Shown here: positions 8,331 through 17,358 of the stretch, piece after piece
Numbering within the stretch: position 1 is the first letter of the stretch
How the letters are laid out: each line of letters opens with the position of its first letter
Source: Streptomyces deccanensis
GTDB taxonomy: Bacteria > Actinomycetota > Actinomycetes > Streptomycetales > Streptomycetaceae
Direction of reading: 5' to 3'
DNA: 64,000 nt
Assembly (NCBI RefSeq): GCF_022385335.1
Contig: NZ_CP092431.1
Location: 2,480,001 to 2,544,000 of the forward strand
The notes under the pieces: generated by a model
The model's database searches: none
What the model saw: the letters and a program-made list of their open reading frames with translations, nothing else
What the model was told of the DNA's origin: nothing
Made by a program: the position numbers and the translations under genes

Positions 8331-10154
8331 TTGCCGAGCAAGAGAACCGCGCGCATCGGCGCGCTGACCGTCGCCACCATCTGCTCCACGGTGTCCGCCG
8401 TGGTCCTGACCTCGCCCGCCGAGGCGGACTCCATACGCATCCACGACATCCAGGGCACGACCCGGACGTCCCCGCTCGCCGGTCAGCAGGTGACCGGGGT
8501 GGAGGGGATCGTCACGGGCGTCCGCACCTACGGTTCGCGCGGCTTCTGGATCCAGGACACCAAGGCGGACGCCGACCCGGCCACGAGCGAGGGCGTCTTC
8601 GTCTTCACCAGCTCCCGGCCGACCGTTTCCGTGGGCGACGCGGTGACGGTCGCGGGCACGGTCTCCGAGTTCGTGCCGGGCGGCACTTCGTCCGGAAACC
8701 AGTCCGTGACGCAGATCACCCGCCCGACGATCACCGTGGTCTCCACGGGCAACGCCGTCCCGGCCGCGACCGTCGTGAACGCCAGGACGGTGCCGAGCCG
8801 GTACGCCCCGACCGGCGACACCGCCGTCGGCGGCTCGGTCAACGGTCTGAAGCTCGCCCCGGCCACGTACGCCCTGGACTTCTACGAGTCCCTGGAGGGC
8901 ATGAACGTCCAGGTCTCCGACGCCCGCGTGGTGGGCGCCACCGACCCGTTCACCGAGCTGTGGGTCACGGTGAAGCCCCGGGAGAACGCCAACCGCCGCG
9001 GCGGCACGGTGTACGGCTCCTACACCTCGCAGAACACCGGCCGTATCCAGATCCAGTCGCTCGGCGCGGTCGCCGACTTCCCGAAGGCGAACGTCGGCGA
9101 CGCCCTGAAGGGCACGACGGCGGGCCCGCTGGACTACAACCAGTTCGGTGGCTACACGCTCGTCGCCAATCAGCTCGGCACCCTGGAACAGGGCGGTCTC
9201 GAGCGCGAGACGACCCGCAAGCAGGGACGCGGCGAGCTGGCGGTCGCCACGTACAACGTCGAGAACCTGGACCCCTCGGACGCCACCTTCGCGGACCACG
9301 CGGCGGCGATCGTGCACAACCTCCAGTCGCCCGACATCGTGACCCTGGAGGAGATCCAGGACAACAACGGCGCCACCAACGACGGTACGGTCGCCGCCGA
9401 CCAGACGGTGAAGAAGCTGGTCGAGGCCATCGCGGCGGCCGGCGGGCCGACGTACGACTGGCGGTCCATCGACCCGGTGAACCTCGCGGACGGCGGCGAG
9501 CCGGGCGGCAACATCCGCCAGGTCTTCCTGTTCAACCCCGAGCGGGTCTCCTTCACCGACCGCGCGGGCGGCGACGCCACGACCGCCGTCGGGGTGACGA
9601 AGGCGTACGGCAAGGCGCGCCTGACGGTCTCCCCCGGCCGTATCGACCCGGCGAACGCCGCCTGGACGAACAGCCGCAAGCCGCTCGTCGGCGAGTTCTC
9701 CTTCCGCGGCAAGTCCGTCTTCGTGATCGCGAACCACTTCGCGTCCAAGGGTGGCGACCAGTCGCTGCACTCGGAGTTCCAGCCGCCGAAGCGGAGCTCG
9801 GAGACCCAGCGCCACCTCCAGGCGACCGCCGTGAACACCTTCGTCAAGGAGATCCTGGCGAAGGACAAGAACGCGGACGTCATCACCCTCGGCGACATCA
9901 ACGACTTCGAGTTCTCCAAGACCACCGAGCTGCTGGAGGACGACGGCGCCCTGTGGTCGGCGGTCAAGTCGCTGCCGAGGAGCGAGCGTTACTCCTACGT
10001 CTTCCAGGGCAACACGCAGGTCCTCGACCAGATCCTGATCAGCCCCTCGATCCGGCGCTCGTGCGAGTTCACGTACGACAGCGTGCACACCAACGCGGAG
10101 TTCAACGACCAGATCAGCGACCACGACCCGCAGGTGCTGCGCTTCAAGCCGTAA
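8331..10154 (+). CDS. Secreted endonuclease/exonuclease/phosphatase-family nuclease (ExeM/NucH-like)
   Basis: 607 residues from a TTG start placed directly after a strong ribosome site (ggaggg, 5 bp). A Sec signal peptide (about 1-33, cleaved near AEA-DS) leads into an OB-fold region (about 40-285: VTGVEGIVTGVRTYGSRGFWIQD, VSVGDAVTVAGTVSEF) and a C-terminal DNase I-like domain (about 300-607) with the catalytic strings ATYNVENLD, PDIVTLEEIQDNNG, NHFASKGGD, ITLGDINDFE and ISDHDPQVLRF. This order is that of secreted ExeM-type nucleases, which degrade extracellular DNA. Alone in its transcription unit. The phosphatase branch of the same superfamily is an alternative but the OB-EEP layout favours nuclease. 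Confidence 0.87.
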   Translation: MPSKRTARIGALTVATICSTVSAVVLTSPAEADSIRIHDIQGTTRTSPLAGQQVTGVEGIVTGVRTYGSRGFWIQDTKADADPATSEGVFVFTSSRPTVSVGDAVTVAGTVSEFVPGGTSSGNQSVTQITRPTITVVSTGNAVPAATVVNARTVPSRYAPTGDTAVGGSVNGLKLAPATYALDFYESLEGMNVQVSDARVVGATDPFTELWVTVKPRENANRRGGTVYGSYTSQNTGRIQIQSLGAVADFPKANVGDALKGTTAGPLDYNQFGGYTLVANQLGTLEQGGLERETTRKQGRGELAVATYNVENLDPSDATFADHAAAIVHNLQSPDIVTLEEIQDNNGATNDGTVAADQTVKKLVEAIAAAGGPTYDWRSIDPVNLADGGEPGGNIRQVFLFNPERVSFTDRAGGDATTAVGVTKAYGKARLTVSPGRIDPANAAWTNSRKPLVGEFSFRGKSVFVIANHFASKGGDQSLHSEFQPPKRSSETQRHLQATAVNTFVKEILAKDKNADVITLGDINDFEFSKTTELLEDDGALWSAVKSLPRSERYSYVFQGNTQVLDQILISPSIRRSCEFTYDSVHTNAEFNDQISDHDPQVLRFKP

Positions 10155-10176
10155 CGGCGCGGCAGGCGGTGGTTTC

Positions 10177-10920
10177 TCAGGGCTGGCTGAACACCCCGTT
10201 CAGCCAGCCCTTCCACGCGGTCTCGTCGGCCTCCGAGTCGGCGCCCGGCGCGAAGTCGTGGACGCTCATGCCGACGACGTGGCCCCAGTGGTTGCGGCCG
10301 AAGAACCGGATGAGGGCGTCGTCGGTGCGCAGACCGATGAAGTACGGGTCGCGGTAGTCGACGACGGCCTCGAAGCGCTGCCCGCCGGGCCCCTCGGCCT
10401 GGACACGGGCGCCTTCGGAGGTGTCGTCCGCGAGGCCGAGCGCCCGCGCCACGAGGGTGAGCGCGTCGGCGCCGCCGGACGCCTCGGGCCCGTCGAAGGT
10501 GGCGAACGCGGTGATCTTCCGGCCCGCGAAACGCGTCAGGTACTGGCGCAGGGTGTGCAGGTAGAAGACGGTGTGCTTGGCGGCGCCGTCGTACTGGTTG
10601 TCCCAGTCGTCGACGAAGACGCCGCTGTGCACGTACCGCACCCAGGCGCGTCGGCCGTCGTCGCGCGGCTCGATCGTGTAGTCGAGCTGGTTGAGGGTCT
10701 GCTCGGAGATCCCCTCCACGTCCTCGACACGGTTGGTGTAGCGGTGCGGCGGGTCCCACGCGGTGACTTCGGAGCCGAACGGCCCCTTGCCGCCGACCCG
10801 CGGCTCGGGTGCCTCCATCGGCCACAGCCACCCGCCGGTTCCGGCGGTGACGGCCTCCCACACCTCCTCGGGGGTGGCGTCGACCTCGAACTCACGGGCG
10901 ATCTCGAATTCCTTGGGCAT
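10177..10920 (-). CDS. SRPBCC (AHSA1/START-like) domain protein
   Basis: 247 residues. The N-terminal half (about 1-130) is an activator-of-Hsp90-type SRPBCC fold: FEIAREFEVDATPEEVWEAV, then WDPPHRYTNRVEDVEG and the long C-terminal helix FVDDWDNQYDGAAKHTVFYLH. The second half (about 140-247) appears to be a divergent repeat of the same fold. Such proteins bind hydrophobic ligands; no substrate can be named. Start at 10920 is chosen for its GAGGAGT ribosome site; an in-frame start at 10944 is less likely. It is 20 bp downstream of an ArsR-type regulator, a very common pairing in actinobacteria. Confidence 0.82.
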   Translation of the reverse strand: MPKEFEIAREFEVDATPEEVWEAVTAGTGGWLWPMEAPEPRVGGKGPFGSEVTAWDPPHRYTNRVEDVEGISEQTLNQLDYTIEPRDDGRRAWVRYVHSGVFVDDWDNQYDGAAKHTVFYLHTLRQYLTRFAGRKITAFATFDGPEASGGADALTLVARALGLADDTSEGARVQAEGPGGQRFEAVVDYRDPYFIGLRTDDALIRFFGRNHWGHVVGMSVHDFAPGADSEADETAWKGWLNGVFSQP

Positions 10921-10940
10921 GACGTACTCCTCAACGGGTC

Positions 10941-11600
10941 TCAACGAACGGGTGGTTCGGGCCGAACGGGAAGGGCGGGCAGGTCGCGCTCATCGGTAGC
11001 GGGCTCGTCGGCGGGCTGCTGCTTGAGTGTCGGGTGGACGGCCACGACGATCCGGTGCCCCCGGCCGCCCTGGGCGTCGGGCGCGTCGTACTTGCGGACG
11101 AGCGCGCTCACCCCGGCCGTCAACTCCTGGACGAACGCGGCCCGGTCGGCGGCCGAGGCGAAGGTGACCTCGCCGTCGAGCGCGTAGGTCGCGAGGCGCT
11201 TGCGGGCCTTGGCCGCGCCGGTGATCAGCGATCCGACGTCCCGGACCAGCCGGGCACCGAGCGCCAGCAGCCATCGCGCGGAGAGCTGGTCCCGGAAGCG
11301 GTCCGGGTCCGGCTGCACGGCGGCGAGCGCGAGCGGCGAGATCACGTACGACGCGGCGGTGGCCCGCATCAGCCGCTCGGTGACATTGCCCTTGCGGCGC
11401 TCCCCCGCCAGCTCGACCAGGCCGTGCTTCTCCAGGGCCTTCAGGTGGTAGTTCACCTTCTGCCTCGGCAGCCCGACCTTCCCGGCCAGCATCGCCGCCG
11501 ACGCGGGCCCGGCCGCCAGCTCCGCGAGCAGCCGGGCACGTACGGGATCCAGCGAGACGGCCGCTGCCTCGGGGTCCTCGATCACGGTGACGTCCAACAT
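10941..11600 (-). CDS. ArsR-family winged-helix regulator
   Basis: 219 residues. An N-terminal winged helix-turn-helix occupies about 18-90 (DPVRARLLAELAAGPASAAM, then GLPRQKVNYHLKALEKHGLV and the wing AGERRKGNVTERLMRA). The remaining 130 residues are a helical extension (VISPLALAAVQPDPDRFRDQ) seen in ArsR proteins paired with SRPBCC proteins. No metal-binding Cys pairs are evident, so a metal sensor is unlikely. The gene precedes and probably controls the SRPBCC gene, and a perfect 12-bp inverted repeat lies immediately upstream of its ATG. Confidence 0.85.
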   Translation of the reverse strand: MLDVTVIEDPEAAAVSLDPVRARLLAELAAGPASAAMLAGKVGLPRQKVNYHLKALEKHGLVELAGERRKGNVTERLMRATAASYVISPLALAAVQPDPDRFRDQLSARWLLALGARLVRDVGSLITGAAKARKRLATYALDGEVTFASAADRAAFVQELTAGVSALVRKYDAPDAQGGRGHRIVVAVHPTLKQQPADEPATDERDLPALPVRPEPPVR

Positions 11601-11611
11601 GGCTCCACCGT

Positions 11612-11657
11612 CTCACCGAAAACTTTTTTTGTCCAGACGGTTCGAGTTTTCGGTGAG
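11612..11657. promoter_or_regulatory. 12-bp perfect inverted-repeat operator upstream of the ArsR-type gene
   Basis: ctcaccgaaaac (11612-11623) and gttttcggtgag (11646-11657) are exact reverse complements with a 22-bp, T-rich centre. They start 12 bp upstream of the regulator's ATG. Half-sites about three helical turns apart suit two dimers or a looped complex; autoregulation is inferred. Confidence 0.65.
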
Positions 11658-11714
11658 CGGTGGACGGGCGGGGTGGGGCCGAGTCGGGCTGTGAGAGCCT
11701 CCGGCCTCGCGCCC

Positions 11715-12425
11715 TCAGTCGGGAACGAGGCCGAGGGCGTACTCGTACCGCTTGACGGAGCCGGTCCGCAGCAGTCCGGGCCAGGTCTGTACGCGCTCCC
11801 AGAGCGGTGAGGGCGAGCCGACGCCGTCACCGGGTGCGGCGAGGGCGTCGATGTGGTGCCGGGCGGTCTCCCACTCGGCGTAGTTGAGGACGCGGGTGCC
11901 GTCGGTGCCGAGGTGGAAGTGGGCGGAGATACCGCCGGGGTGCGCGTCCGGCTCGGCGGCGAGCGCCTCCTCCACGGCGTCCACCCAGGCCCGCTGCCGC
12001 GCCGGGTCCGGCCCGTCGAACCGGACGTCGACGATCACGACGCACCCCGGCACGCGCGCGGGCCGCCCCTCGCCGCCCGTGAGGCTGCGGTACCGCCGAT
12101 AGCGCGCCAGGTCCACCCGCTCGATCCCGGGTACGGCGGTGTCGATGGCGTCGTTGCGCTCCTGCCGGTGTGTCTTGACGAAGGCCTCGTACGCCTGCTC
12201 GTCGGCCCACTGCGAGTGGTGCAGCAGACCGGAACCGTCCTCGGCGGTGTAGACGAAGTACCCCAACAGCCCTGCCGCCGGCCACGGCCGCCGCTCCCAG
12301 GTGTCGGCGATGGCCTCGACGGTCCGCCGCTGCCGCTCGGGGGTGCCCACCTCCCAGGTGCTGAAGAGGGCCGCCCCGACATCGGAACGGTCGAGGACGG
12401 GATGGAGGTCCGTACGACGGGTCAT
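11715..12425 (-). CDS. Protein with two antibiotic-biosynthesis-monooxygenase (ABM) domains
   Basis: 236 residues made of two ferredoxin-like ABM modules: residues about 10-115 (FSTWEVGTPERQRRTVEAIAD, LLGYFVYTAEDGSGLLHHSQW) and about 135-235 (CVVIVDVRFDGPDPARQRAW, GISAHFHLGTDGTRVLNYAEW). Both repeats end with the SQW/AEW strand that closes the ABM fold. Such tandem ABM proteins may act on small aromatic or quinone substrates, but catalysis is unproven here. Start 12425 has a GGAGAG ribosome site. Single gene, divergent from the YihY gene. Confidence 0.8.
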   Translation of the reverse strand: MTRRTDLHPVLDRSDVGAALFSTWEVGTPERQRRTVEAIADTWERRPWPAAGLLGYFVYTAEDGSGLLHHSQWADEQAYEAFVKTHRQERNDAIDTAVPGIERVDLARYRRYRSLTGGEGRPARVPGCVVIVDVRFDGPDPARQRAWVDAVEEALAAEPDAHPGGISAHFHLGTDGTRVLNYAEWETARHHIDALAAPGDGVGSPSPLWERVQTWPGLLRTGSVKRYEYALGLVPD

Positions 12426-12536
12426 GCCACTCTCCCAGGATCGGTGCTCGGTGGACGCATGACCACCTTTCAACCTCAACCAAGATTCAGGTCAAGTCCG
12501 CGATTCGGGGCCGGGTTTCGGGAGACCCGCCCGGTC

Positions 12537-13574
12537 ATGGACGAGAAGCGGCCGGAGGCCGAGCGGGTGGGGAAGGCGCCGGAGACCGGCGGGGAGGGTG
12601 GTCCGACGGGACTGCCGGGGCGCTCGTGGTGGGCGGTGGTGCGGCGAACGGTCAAGGAGTTCCAGGACGACGAACTCTCCGACCGGGCGGCCGCGTTGAC
12701 GTACTACGGCGTCCTGTCGCTGTTCCCCGCGCTGCTGGTGCTGGTGTCGATGCTGGGGGTCGTCGGGCAGCGCGCGATCGACAAGATCCTGGACAACATC
12801 GGCGACCTGGCCCCCGGCCCCGCGCGGGACATCCTGCGGGACGCGGTCGTCCAACTGGGGGACAGCGGCGGTACGGGCGGGGTGCTGGCGATCGTCGGCC
12901 TGCTGGCGGCGGTGTGGTCGGCGTCGGGGTACGTGGCGGCGTTCATCCGTACGTCCAACGCGGTGTACGACCTGCCGGAGGGCCGTCCGGTGTGGAAACT
13001 CACTCCGCTGCGGATCGTGTTGACCCTCGTGCTGATGCTGATGCTGGCGGCGAGCGCGCTGATCGTCGTCTTCACGGGTCCGCTGGCCGAACGCGCGGGC
13101 ACGACGATCGGGCTCGGTGACGCGGCCATCGCCGTGTGGGGCATCGCCAAGTGGCCGGTCCTGCTGGTGCTGGTGACGCTGATGATCGCGCTGCTGTACT
13201 GGGCCGCGCCCAACGTCCGTGGCAGGGGCTTCCGTTGGGTGAGCCCCGGTGGTGTCCTCGCCACGCTGATCTGGCTCGCCGCGTCTGCCGGGTTCGCCGT
13301 CTACGCGGCCCACTTCGGCTCGTACAACAAGACCTACGGCGCCCTCGCCGGAGCCGTCGTCTTCCTCATCTGGCTCTGGCTCACCAACCTGGCGATCCTC
13401 CTGGGCCTCGAATTCGACGCGGAACTCTCCCGCGAACGCGCCATCATCGACGGCCGCTCCCCCACGGACGAGCCCTACGTAGAACCTCGAGACACCCGCA
13501 CCTGGCCAACCCGCCTACGAGCCCGACGAGAATCCCACCGCCCGAAGGACGGCGGGGCGGGGGTCACTGGGTGA
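12537..13574 (+). CDS. YihY/BrkB-family inner membrane protein
   Basis: 345 residues with a hydrophilic N-terminus (about 1-55) and six hydrophobic segments between about 65 and 300. Family strings are clear: DDELSDRAAALTYYGVLSLFPALL, GVLAIVGLLAAVWSASGYV, LYWAAPNVRGRGFRWVSPG, and FGSYNKTYGALAGAVVFLIW. The cytoplasmic tail is charged. These proteins were once called ribonuclease BN; that activity is not theirs and the true function, possibly transport, is unknown. Start at 12537 follows GGGAGACC; an in-frame ATG at 12459 would add 26 residues without a ribosome site. Confidence 0.87.
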   Translation: MDEKRPEAERVGKAPETGGEGGPTGLPGRSWWAVVRRTVKEFQDDELSDRAAALTYYGVLSLFPALLVLVSMLGVVGQRAIDKILDNIGDLAPGPARDILRDAVVQLGDSGGTGGVLAIVGLLAAVWSASGYVAAFIRTSNAVYDLPEGRPVWKLTPLRIVLTLVLMLMLAASALIVVFTGPLAERAGTTIGLGDAAIAVWGIAKWPVLLVLVTLMIALLYWAAPNVRGRGFRWVSPGGVLATLIWLAASAGFAVYAAHFGSYNKTYGALAGAVVFLIWLWLTNLAILLGLEFDAELSRERAIIDGRSPTDEPYVEPRDTRTWPTRLRARRESHRPKDGGAGVTG

Positions 13575-14288
13575 GGAGTGGGGGGCAGGGGGAGGGGGCC
13601 GTAGAGCCGGGCCGAAGAAGCGGGGTCGAAGAACCGGGAGCGGGGCCAAGGAGCTGGGGGCCGAGGAGCGCCACACCGCCGAACGCGCCCAAGCCGTGGA
13701 CCGGAGAGGGAGACCGGAAACCGCTATGTGCGCCGGCAGCCGTCGAGGCAGCGCCTCCCCCTCCACAGCCGGCAGCACGCCGCTCTCAACGAGAGCGCGG
13801 GGCAGCGCGGGAACGAGGGCACGGGGCAGCGCGGGCGGCGACGGCGGGGGCCGCGTCGTCACAGGCCAGCAGGCCCCCGCCCCAACCCCGGCGCACCCCT
13901 CCGACATCCAGCCCGGACCGCAGCGCCGCAGGCCAGCCAGAGCACCCAGCACGGACCCCCAACCCGGCCACCACTCCAATCGGGCCGGCAGACCCGCAGC
14001 CCGCCCTGCCAGGTACAGCACCGAAGACCGGATCATTGAGCACACCGAACCGCCCCCCGACGTCCCCCTACCAACACCCCCACGGGCTAGTCGCGGCGTC
14101 TCAGCGCCCAGCACCGCCCGCCCTACCGCCCCCGGGCACGCCCGTCCGCGCCCCCGCCGAACCCCGCCGGGGGGTTCGGTGTGAGCGGCGGCCAGGCGGC
14201 CGTGGGGGGTGTCTTCGGGCTGAACTTGTCAGCTGAGCGAGTCGGGTGGGTGGGCGGGCAAGGCAGTTGGAGCGAAGCGGATCGGCGG
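13575..14288. other. 714-bp intergenic region without a supported gene
   Basis: The region is very G/C-rich and low in complexity (runs of gccc, ggcagc). The open frames across it lack ribosome sites, have no recognisable motifs and are probably chance frames. The only structure I can point to is the hairpin at 14157-14179. Confidence 0.5.
14157..14179. terminator. Terminator-like hairpin downstream of the DUF3618 gene
   Basis: ccgaacccc (14157-14165) pairs perfectly with ggggttcgg (14171-14179) around a 5-nt loop. It lies 110 bp past the stop of the minus-strand holin/DUF3618 unit. Confidence 0.5.
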
Positions 14289-14558
14289 TCACTCGTGGTA
14301 GTGGCGCCAGGCCAGCACCCCCGCCGCCGCCACCGCCACCGTCGCACCGCCCACGACGACCGCCTCCCGCGGCACCCGCTCCCACGCCGAGTGCACCCGC
14401 GCCTTCACATCGGCCTTGGCGGCCAGTTCCTCGACCGTGTCGCCGAGCTGCGCCCGGGTCTGCTCGATCTGCCGCCGCAGTTCGTCGGGCCCCTTGGCGC
14501 CCACCGAACCATTGGTCTCGCCGCCGGAAGCACCGGCCGTACCGGATGCGTGCGTCAT
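14289..14558 (-). CDS. DUF3618 small membrane-anchored protein
   Basis: 89 residues: an amphipathic helix ELRRQIEQTRAQLGDTVEELAAKADVKAR (about 28-56), diagnostic of DUF3618, then a single membrane segment (about 66-82: EAVVVGGATVAVAAAGVLAW) and a short basic tail RHYHE. The ATG overlaps the stop of the holin-like gene (ATGA), so the two are translationally coupled. DUF3618 and holin-like proteins are neighbours in many actinobacteria; the function is unknown, with a role at the membrane inferred. Confidence 0.82.
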   Translation of the reverse strand: MTHASGTAGASGGETNGSVGAKGPDELRRQIEQTRAQLGDTVEELAAKADVKARVHSAWERVPREAVVVGGATVAVAAAGVLAWRHYHE

Positions 14559-15016
14559 CGCCGAGCCCTCCCCTTGATCTCGTCCACGTCGGCCTTGACG
14601 CTGTCGAGCGCCTGCTCCGGCCGAGGAGGCGTGGCCCGCCGCAGCTGCGCGCGCCCCATGGCGGCCAGCACACCGGCGATCACGAACAGCACGGCCATGA
14701 CGATGAGCGCGGCGGCCCACACGTCCAGCACCAGCGACAGCGCGGCGACCCCGGCGCCGGCGAGGGTCATGAACCCCACGTAGGCGACGGCCCCGGCCAT
14801 GCCGAGGAGCCCACCGCCGCGCCCGGCGCGCCGCCCCTTCTCGGCCAGCTCCTCCTTCGCGAGGGCGACCTCCTGTCGTACGAGCAGGGAGAGCTGTTCG
14901 GTGGCCTGCCCCACCAGCTCGCCCACGGAGTGATGGTCGTGTTCTCCCGGCCCCGGACGCGCGGATCGCACAGAGCGCACGAATCGCGTGGGCCTGGTCT
15001 CGGTGGTCCCGGTCAC
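14555..15016 (-). CDS. Phage_holin_3_6 (Actinobacterial Holin-X) family membrane protein
   Basis: 153 residues. The N-terminal cytoplasmic part includes the family helix SVGELVGQATEQLSLLVRQEVALAKEELAEKGRRAG (about 29-64). Two membrane segments follow (about 68-92 and 98-120) and a charged tail with SVKADVDEIKGRARR. GTG start at 15016 with an excellent GAGGAGG ribosome site. Despite the name these are chromosomal cell-envelope proteins, not phage remnants; there are no phage genes around. First gene of a two-gene unit. Confidence 0.83.
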   Translation of the reverse strand: MTGTTETRPTRFVRSVRSARPGPGEHDHHSVGELVGQATEQLSLLVRQEVALAKEELAEKGRRAGRGGGLLGMAGAVAYVGFMTLAGAGVAALSLVLDVWAAALIVMAVLFVIAGVLAAMGRAQLRRATPPRPEQALDSVKADVDEIKGRARR

Positions 15017-15160
15017 GGTGTCGCCTCCTCACACATCGGGACGCCCCGAGTACCCGCACCGACCCGAGCTACCCCTGCGTCACCAGCGCGTCCTGTCCTG
15101 GCCAGGCAAGCAGTCAGCCAGCGCGTAGCAGCACTTCGCAATATCTCGTAGGAGAATTAA

Positions 15161-16120
15161 GTGGAGCTTCACAATGGTGGGGCCGAGACTACCCCCATGG
15201 CACCCATGACCCCGCCCCGCATCCACCGCCCCGCCCCCTTCGGCCGCGCCCTCTGCGCGATGGTCACGCCCTTCACCGCGTCCGGCGCACTCGACCTCGA
15301 CGGGGCGCAACGGCTGGCCGACCGGTTGGTGCGGGAGGGGTGCGACGGGCTGGTGCTGTCCGGTACGACGGGCGAGTCACCGACCACGACGGACACGGAG
15401 AAGGCGGAGCTGATCCGCGCGGTGCGCGCGGCGGTCGGCGGGCGGGCCGCGATCGTGGCCGGGGTGGGCACCGCCGACACCCGGCACACCGTGGAGCTGG
15501 CGCTGGCGGCGGAGAAGGCGGGCGCGGACGGCCTGCTGGCGGTCACGCCGTACTACAGCAGACCTCCGCAGGACGCCGTCGAGGCCCACTTCCGCGAGCT
15601 GGCCGACGCCTGCGGGCTGCCCGTCGCCCTCTACGACATCCCCGGCCGCACCGGCACCCGCATCGAACCGGAGACCATGATCCGCCTCGCCGGCCACCCC
15701 CGGATCGTGGCCGTGAAGGACTGCGCGTACGACCTCCTCGGCACCCAGAAGGTGCTGGCCGAGACGGACCTGGCGTACTACACGGGCTGCGACGAGTACG
15801 TCCTCGCGCTGTACGCGATCGGCGGGTCGGGATACGTCGGAACGGTCGCGAACGCGGCGCCCGGCCACTTCCGGGCGATCATCGACGCGTTCGACGCTGG
15901 CGACACCGCCGAGGCGGCCCGGCTCCAGCGCCGTACCGTCCCCCTCACCGAGCTGATGATGGCCGGCGGGCTTCCCGGCTCCGTCACGGCGAAGGCGCTC
16001 CTCGGCCGACTCGGTCTCCCGTCGGGCCCGGTCCGCGCACCGCTGCGGCCCGCCGGTCAGGAGGTGACCGACGGGCTGCTGGCGGCGTACGAGGAACTGG
16101 TCGGCTCCGGCACCCGGTAG
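15161..16120 (+). CDS. dapA: 4-hydroxy-tetrahydrodipicolinate synthase family protein
   Basis: 319-residue class I aldolase-type TIM barrel. DapA condenses pyruvate with aspartate semialdehyde, the first committed step to lysine and diaminopimelate. Visible: Schiff-base Lys186 in IVAVKDCAYD, Tyr158 in LYDIPGRTGTR, Thr69-Thr70 in SGTTGESPTTT, and VTPYYSRPPQ around Tyr131. The GTG start at 15161 has an ideal AGGAG six to seven bases upstream; ATG at 15197 is possible and would remove 12 residues. The gene stands alone, so it may be a second DapA paralogue or a related N-acetylneuraminate-lyase-superfamily enzyme; the motifs favour DapA. Confidence 0.85.
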   Translation: MELHNGGAETTPMAPMTPPRIHRPAPFGRALCAMVTPFTASGALDLDGAQRLADRLVREGCDGLVLSGTTGESPTTTDTEKAELIRAVRAAVGGRAAIVAGVGTADTRHTVELALAAEKAGADGLLAVTPYYSRPPQDAVEAHFRELADACGLPVALYDIPGRTGTRIEPETMIRLAGHPRIVAVKDCAYDLLGTQKVLAETDLAYYTGCDEYVLALYAIGGSGYVGTVANAAPGHFRAIIDAFDAGDTAEAARLQRRTVPLTELMMAGGLPGSVTAKALLGRLGLPSGPVRAPLRPAGQEVTDGLLAAYEELVGSGTR

Positions 16121-16125
16121 GAGGG

Positions 16126-17358
16126 TCAGTCGGCCCAGCGTTGGGTGAACACCGGGACCCAGCGGCCGGGGTAGTCGTCAGAGGCCTTGCGGAACCCGCT
16201 GAGCTGAACGACCTTGTCGCTGCCGATCGTGAGCAGGATGAGCTGGTTGCGGAACTCGCCCTTGCCGCTGCACCTCTTGGGGTCGCAGCCCCAGGCGATG
16301 ACCCGCTCGTCGTCCGCCCAGGCCAGGAGTTGCTGGCCCGGCACGGTGGTGACCCTCTTGCCGGTACGCGAGTCGACGATCGCGGAGGCGATCTTGTCCC
16401 CCTCTCCGGCGAACTCGCCCCCGATCAGCTTCCCGTTGGGCGACAGACCGGCCTCCGCGTAGTTCACGTACTTCTCGGCGGCGGGCACATCGATCTTGTC
16501 GCCCTTCAGGTCGTAGTACTGCCGGAACGGCTTCTCCCCGATGTCCGAGAAGACGGACCGGCCGTCCTCGCTCCACTTCATGTCATCCCGGCTGTTGTAG
16601 AAGAAGCCCCACTCGTCCTTCCACTGCGGTGCCTTGTGCCAGGTCTCCTCACCGGAGTCCACGTCGACGATGGAGAACCCCGTGCGGCTGGCGACGGGGC
16701 CCGGCACTTCCTTGCCGTTGACGCTCTGCGGGTGGTCGGCGAAGTTACGGTCCGGGTTCTTGGAGTAGGTCGTCGCGACGAGCTTGGTGCCGTCCGGGGA
16801 GAACTCGACGGACGCGACGCCGTGGCCCACCGGGATCCAGCGGTCCACCTTGCCCGTGATCATGTCGAGCAGCCCGATCCTCCGGGCGGGCAGTTCGCCC
16901 TCCAGTACGGCCGCGGTGCGCATACCGGGTGCGACATCCAGGAAGGCCCACTTGGTCTTGCGGTACTCGGCCGTCTTCTGGTCGAGGAGGCCGTACACGC
17001 GGGTGTTGACGATGTCCCCGCCCGGCTGCTTGACCGCCTCGCGCACATAGAACGCGGAGAGCGCGGTGTCGCCCGCCGCGATCATGTTCCGCGGCGGCGA
17101 CTGGTCGGGGTGACCGATGATGTCGCTCTTGTTCATCTCGCTGGCGGGCCGCACCTCGTCCCCGCCATCGGACGTCAGCAGGGGTACGCCCACCGCGACG
17201 GCCACGACCGCGGCCGTGGCGGCGGCGGTGCCCGCGATCGCGCGGGTCCGGCGGCGGCGCCGTACGGTCAGCACGCGCTCAGCGAAGTCCGTCGCCAGGG
17301 GTGGCTGTTCGGCGGCCTGCTCACGCAGGGAGTCACGCACCAGTTCGTCGACGTTCAC
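16126..17358 (-). CDS. Membrane-anchored beta-propeller-like protein, partner of SigE-family sigma factor
   Basis: 410 residues. A short cytoplasmic N-terminus (1-40, ending RRRRRTR), one membrane helix (about 41-60, GTAAATAAVVAVAVGVPLL), then an extracytoplasmic domain with WD40/TolB-like repeats: HGVASVEFSPDGTKLVATTY, DMKWSEDGRSVFSDIG, AGLSPNGKLIGGEFAG, LLAWADDERVIAWG. The ATG overlaps the sigma-factor stop (ATGA), so the two proteins are made together. This layout is typical for partners of actinobacterial SigE-family sigma factors; an anti-sigma role is possible but the N-terminus lacks a recognisable zinc anti-sigma motif. Confidence 0.75.
   Translation of the reverse strand: MNVDELVRDSLREQAAEQPPLATDFAERVLTVRRRRRTRAIAGTAAATAAVVAVAVGVPLLTSDGGDEVRPASEMNKSDIIGHPDQSPPRNMIAAGDTALSAFYVREAVKQPGGDIVNTRVYGLLDQKTAEYRKTKWAFLDVAPGMRTAAVLEGELPARRIGLLDMITGKVDRWIPVGHGVASVEFSPDGTKLVATTYSKNPDRNFADHPQSVNGKEVPGPVASRTGFSIVDVDSGEETWHKAPQWKDEWGFFYNSRDDMKWSEDGRSVFSDIGEKPFRQYYDLKGDKIDVPAAEKYVNYAEAGLSPNGKLIGGEFAGEGDKIASAIVDSRTGKRVTTVPGQQLLAWADDERVIAWGCDPKRCSGKGEFRNQLILLTIGSDKVVQLSGFRKASDDYPGRWVPVFTQRWAD

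Noticed and set aside
8157..10124. Long antisense frame opposite the secreted nuclease
   Set aside because: Composition is that of a high-GC complementary frame, with no motifs; the plus-strand nuclease has signal peptide and catalytic motifs.
12492..13313. Minus-strand frames opposite the YihY gene
   Set aside because: Antisense shadows; the plus-strand product has clear membrane topology and family motifs.
13136..14236. Frames through 13575-14236, e.g. a 366-residue Pro/Arg-rich product
   Set aside because: Low-complexity translation, no ribosome site, no conserved motif; treated as non-coding.
14555..15016. Prophage remnant suggested by a holin-family protein
   Set aside because: The Holin-X family is a chromosomal actinobacterial family and no other phage gene is nearby.
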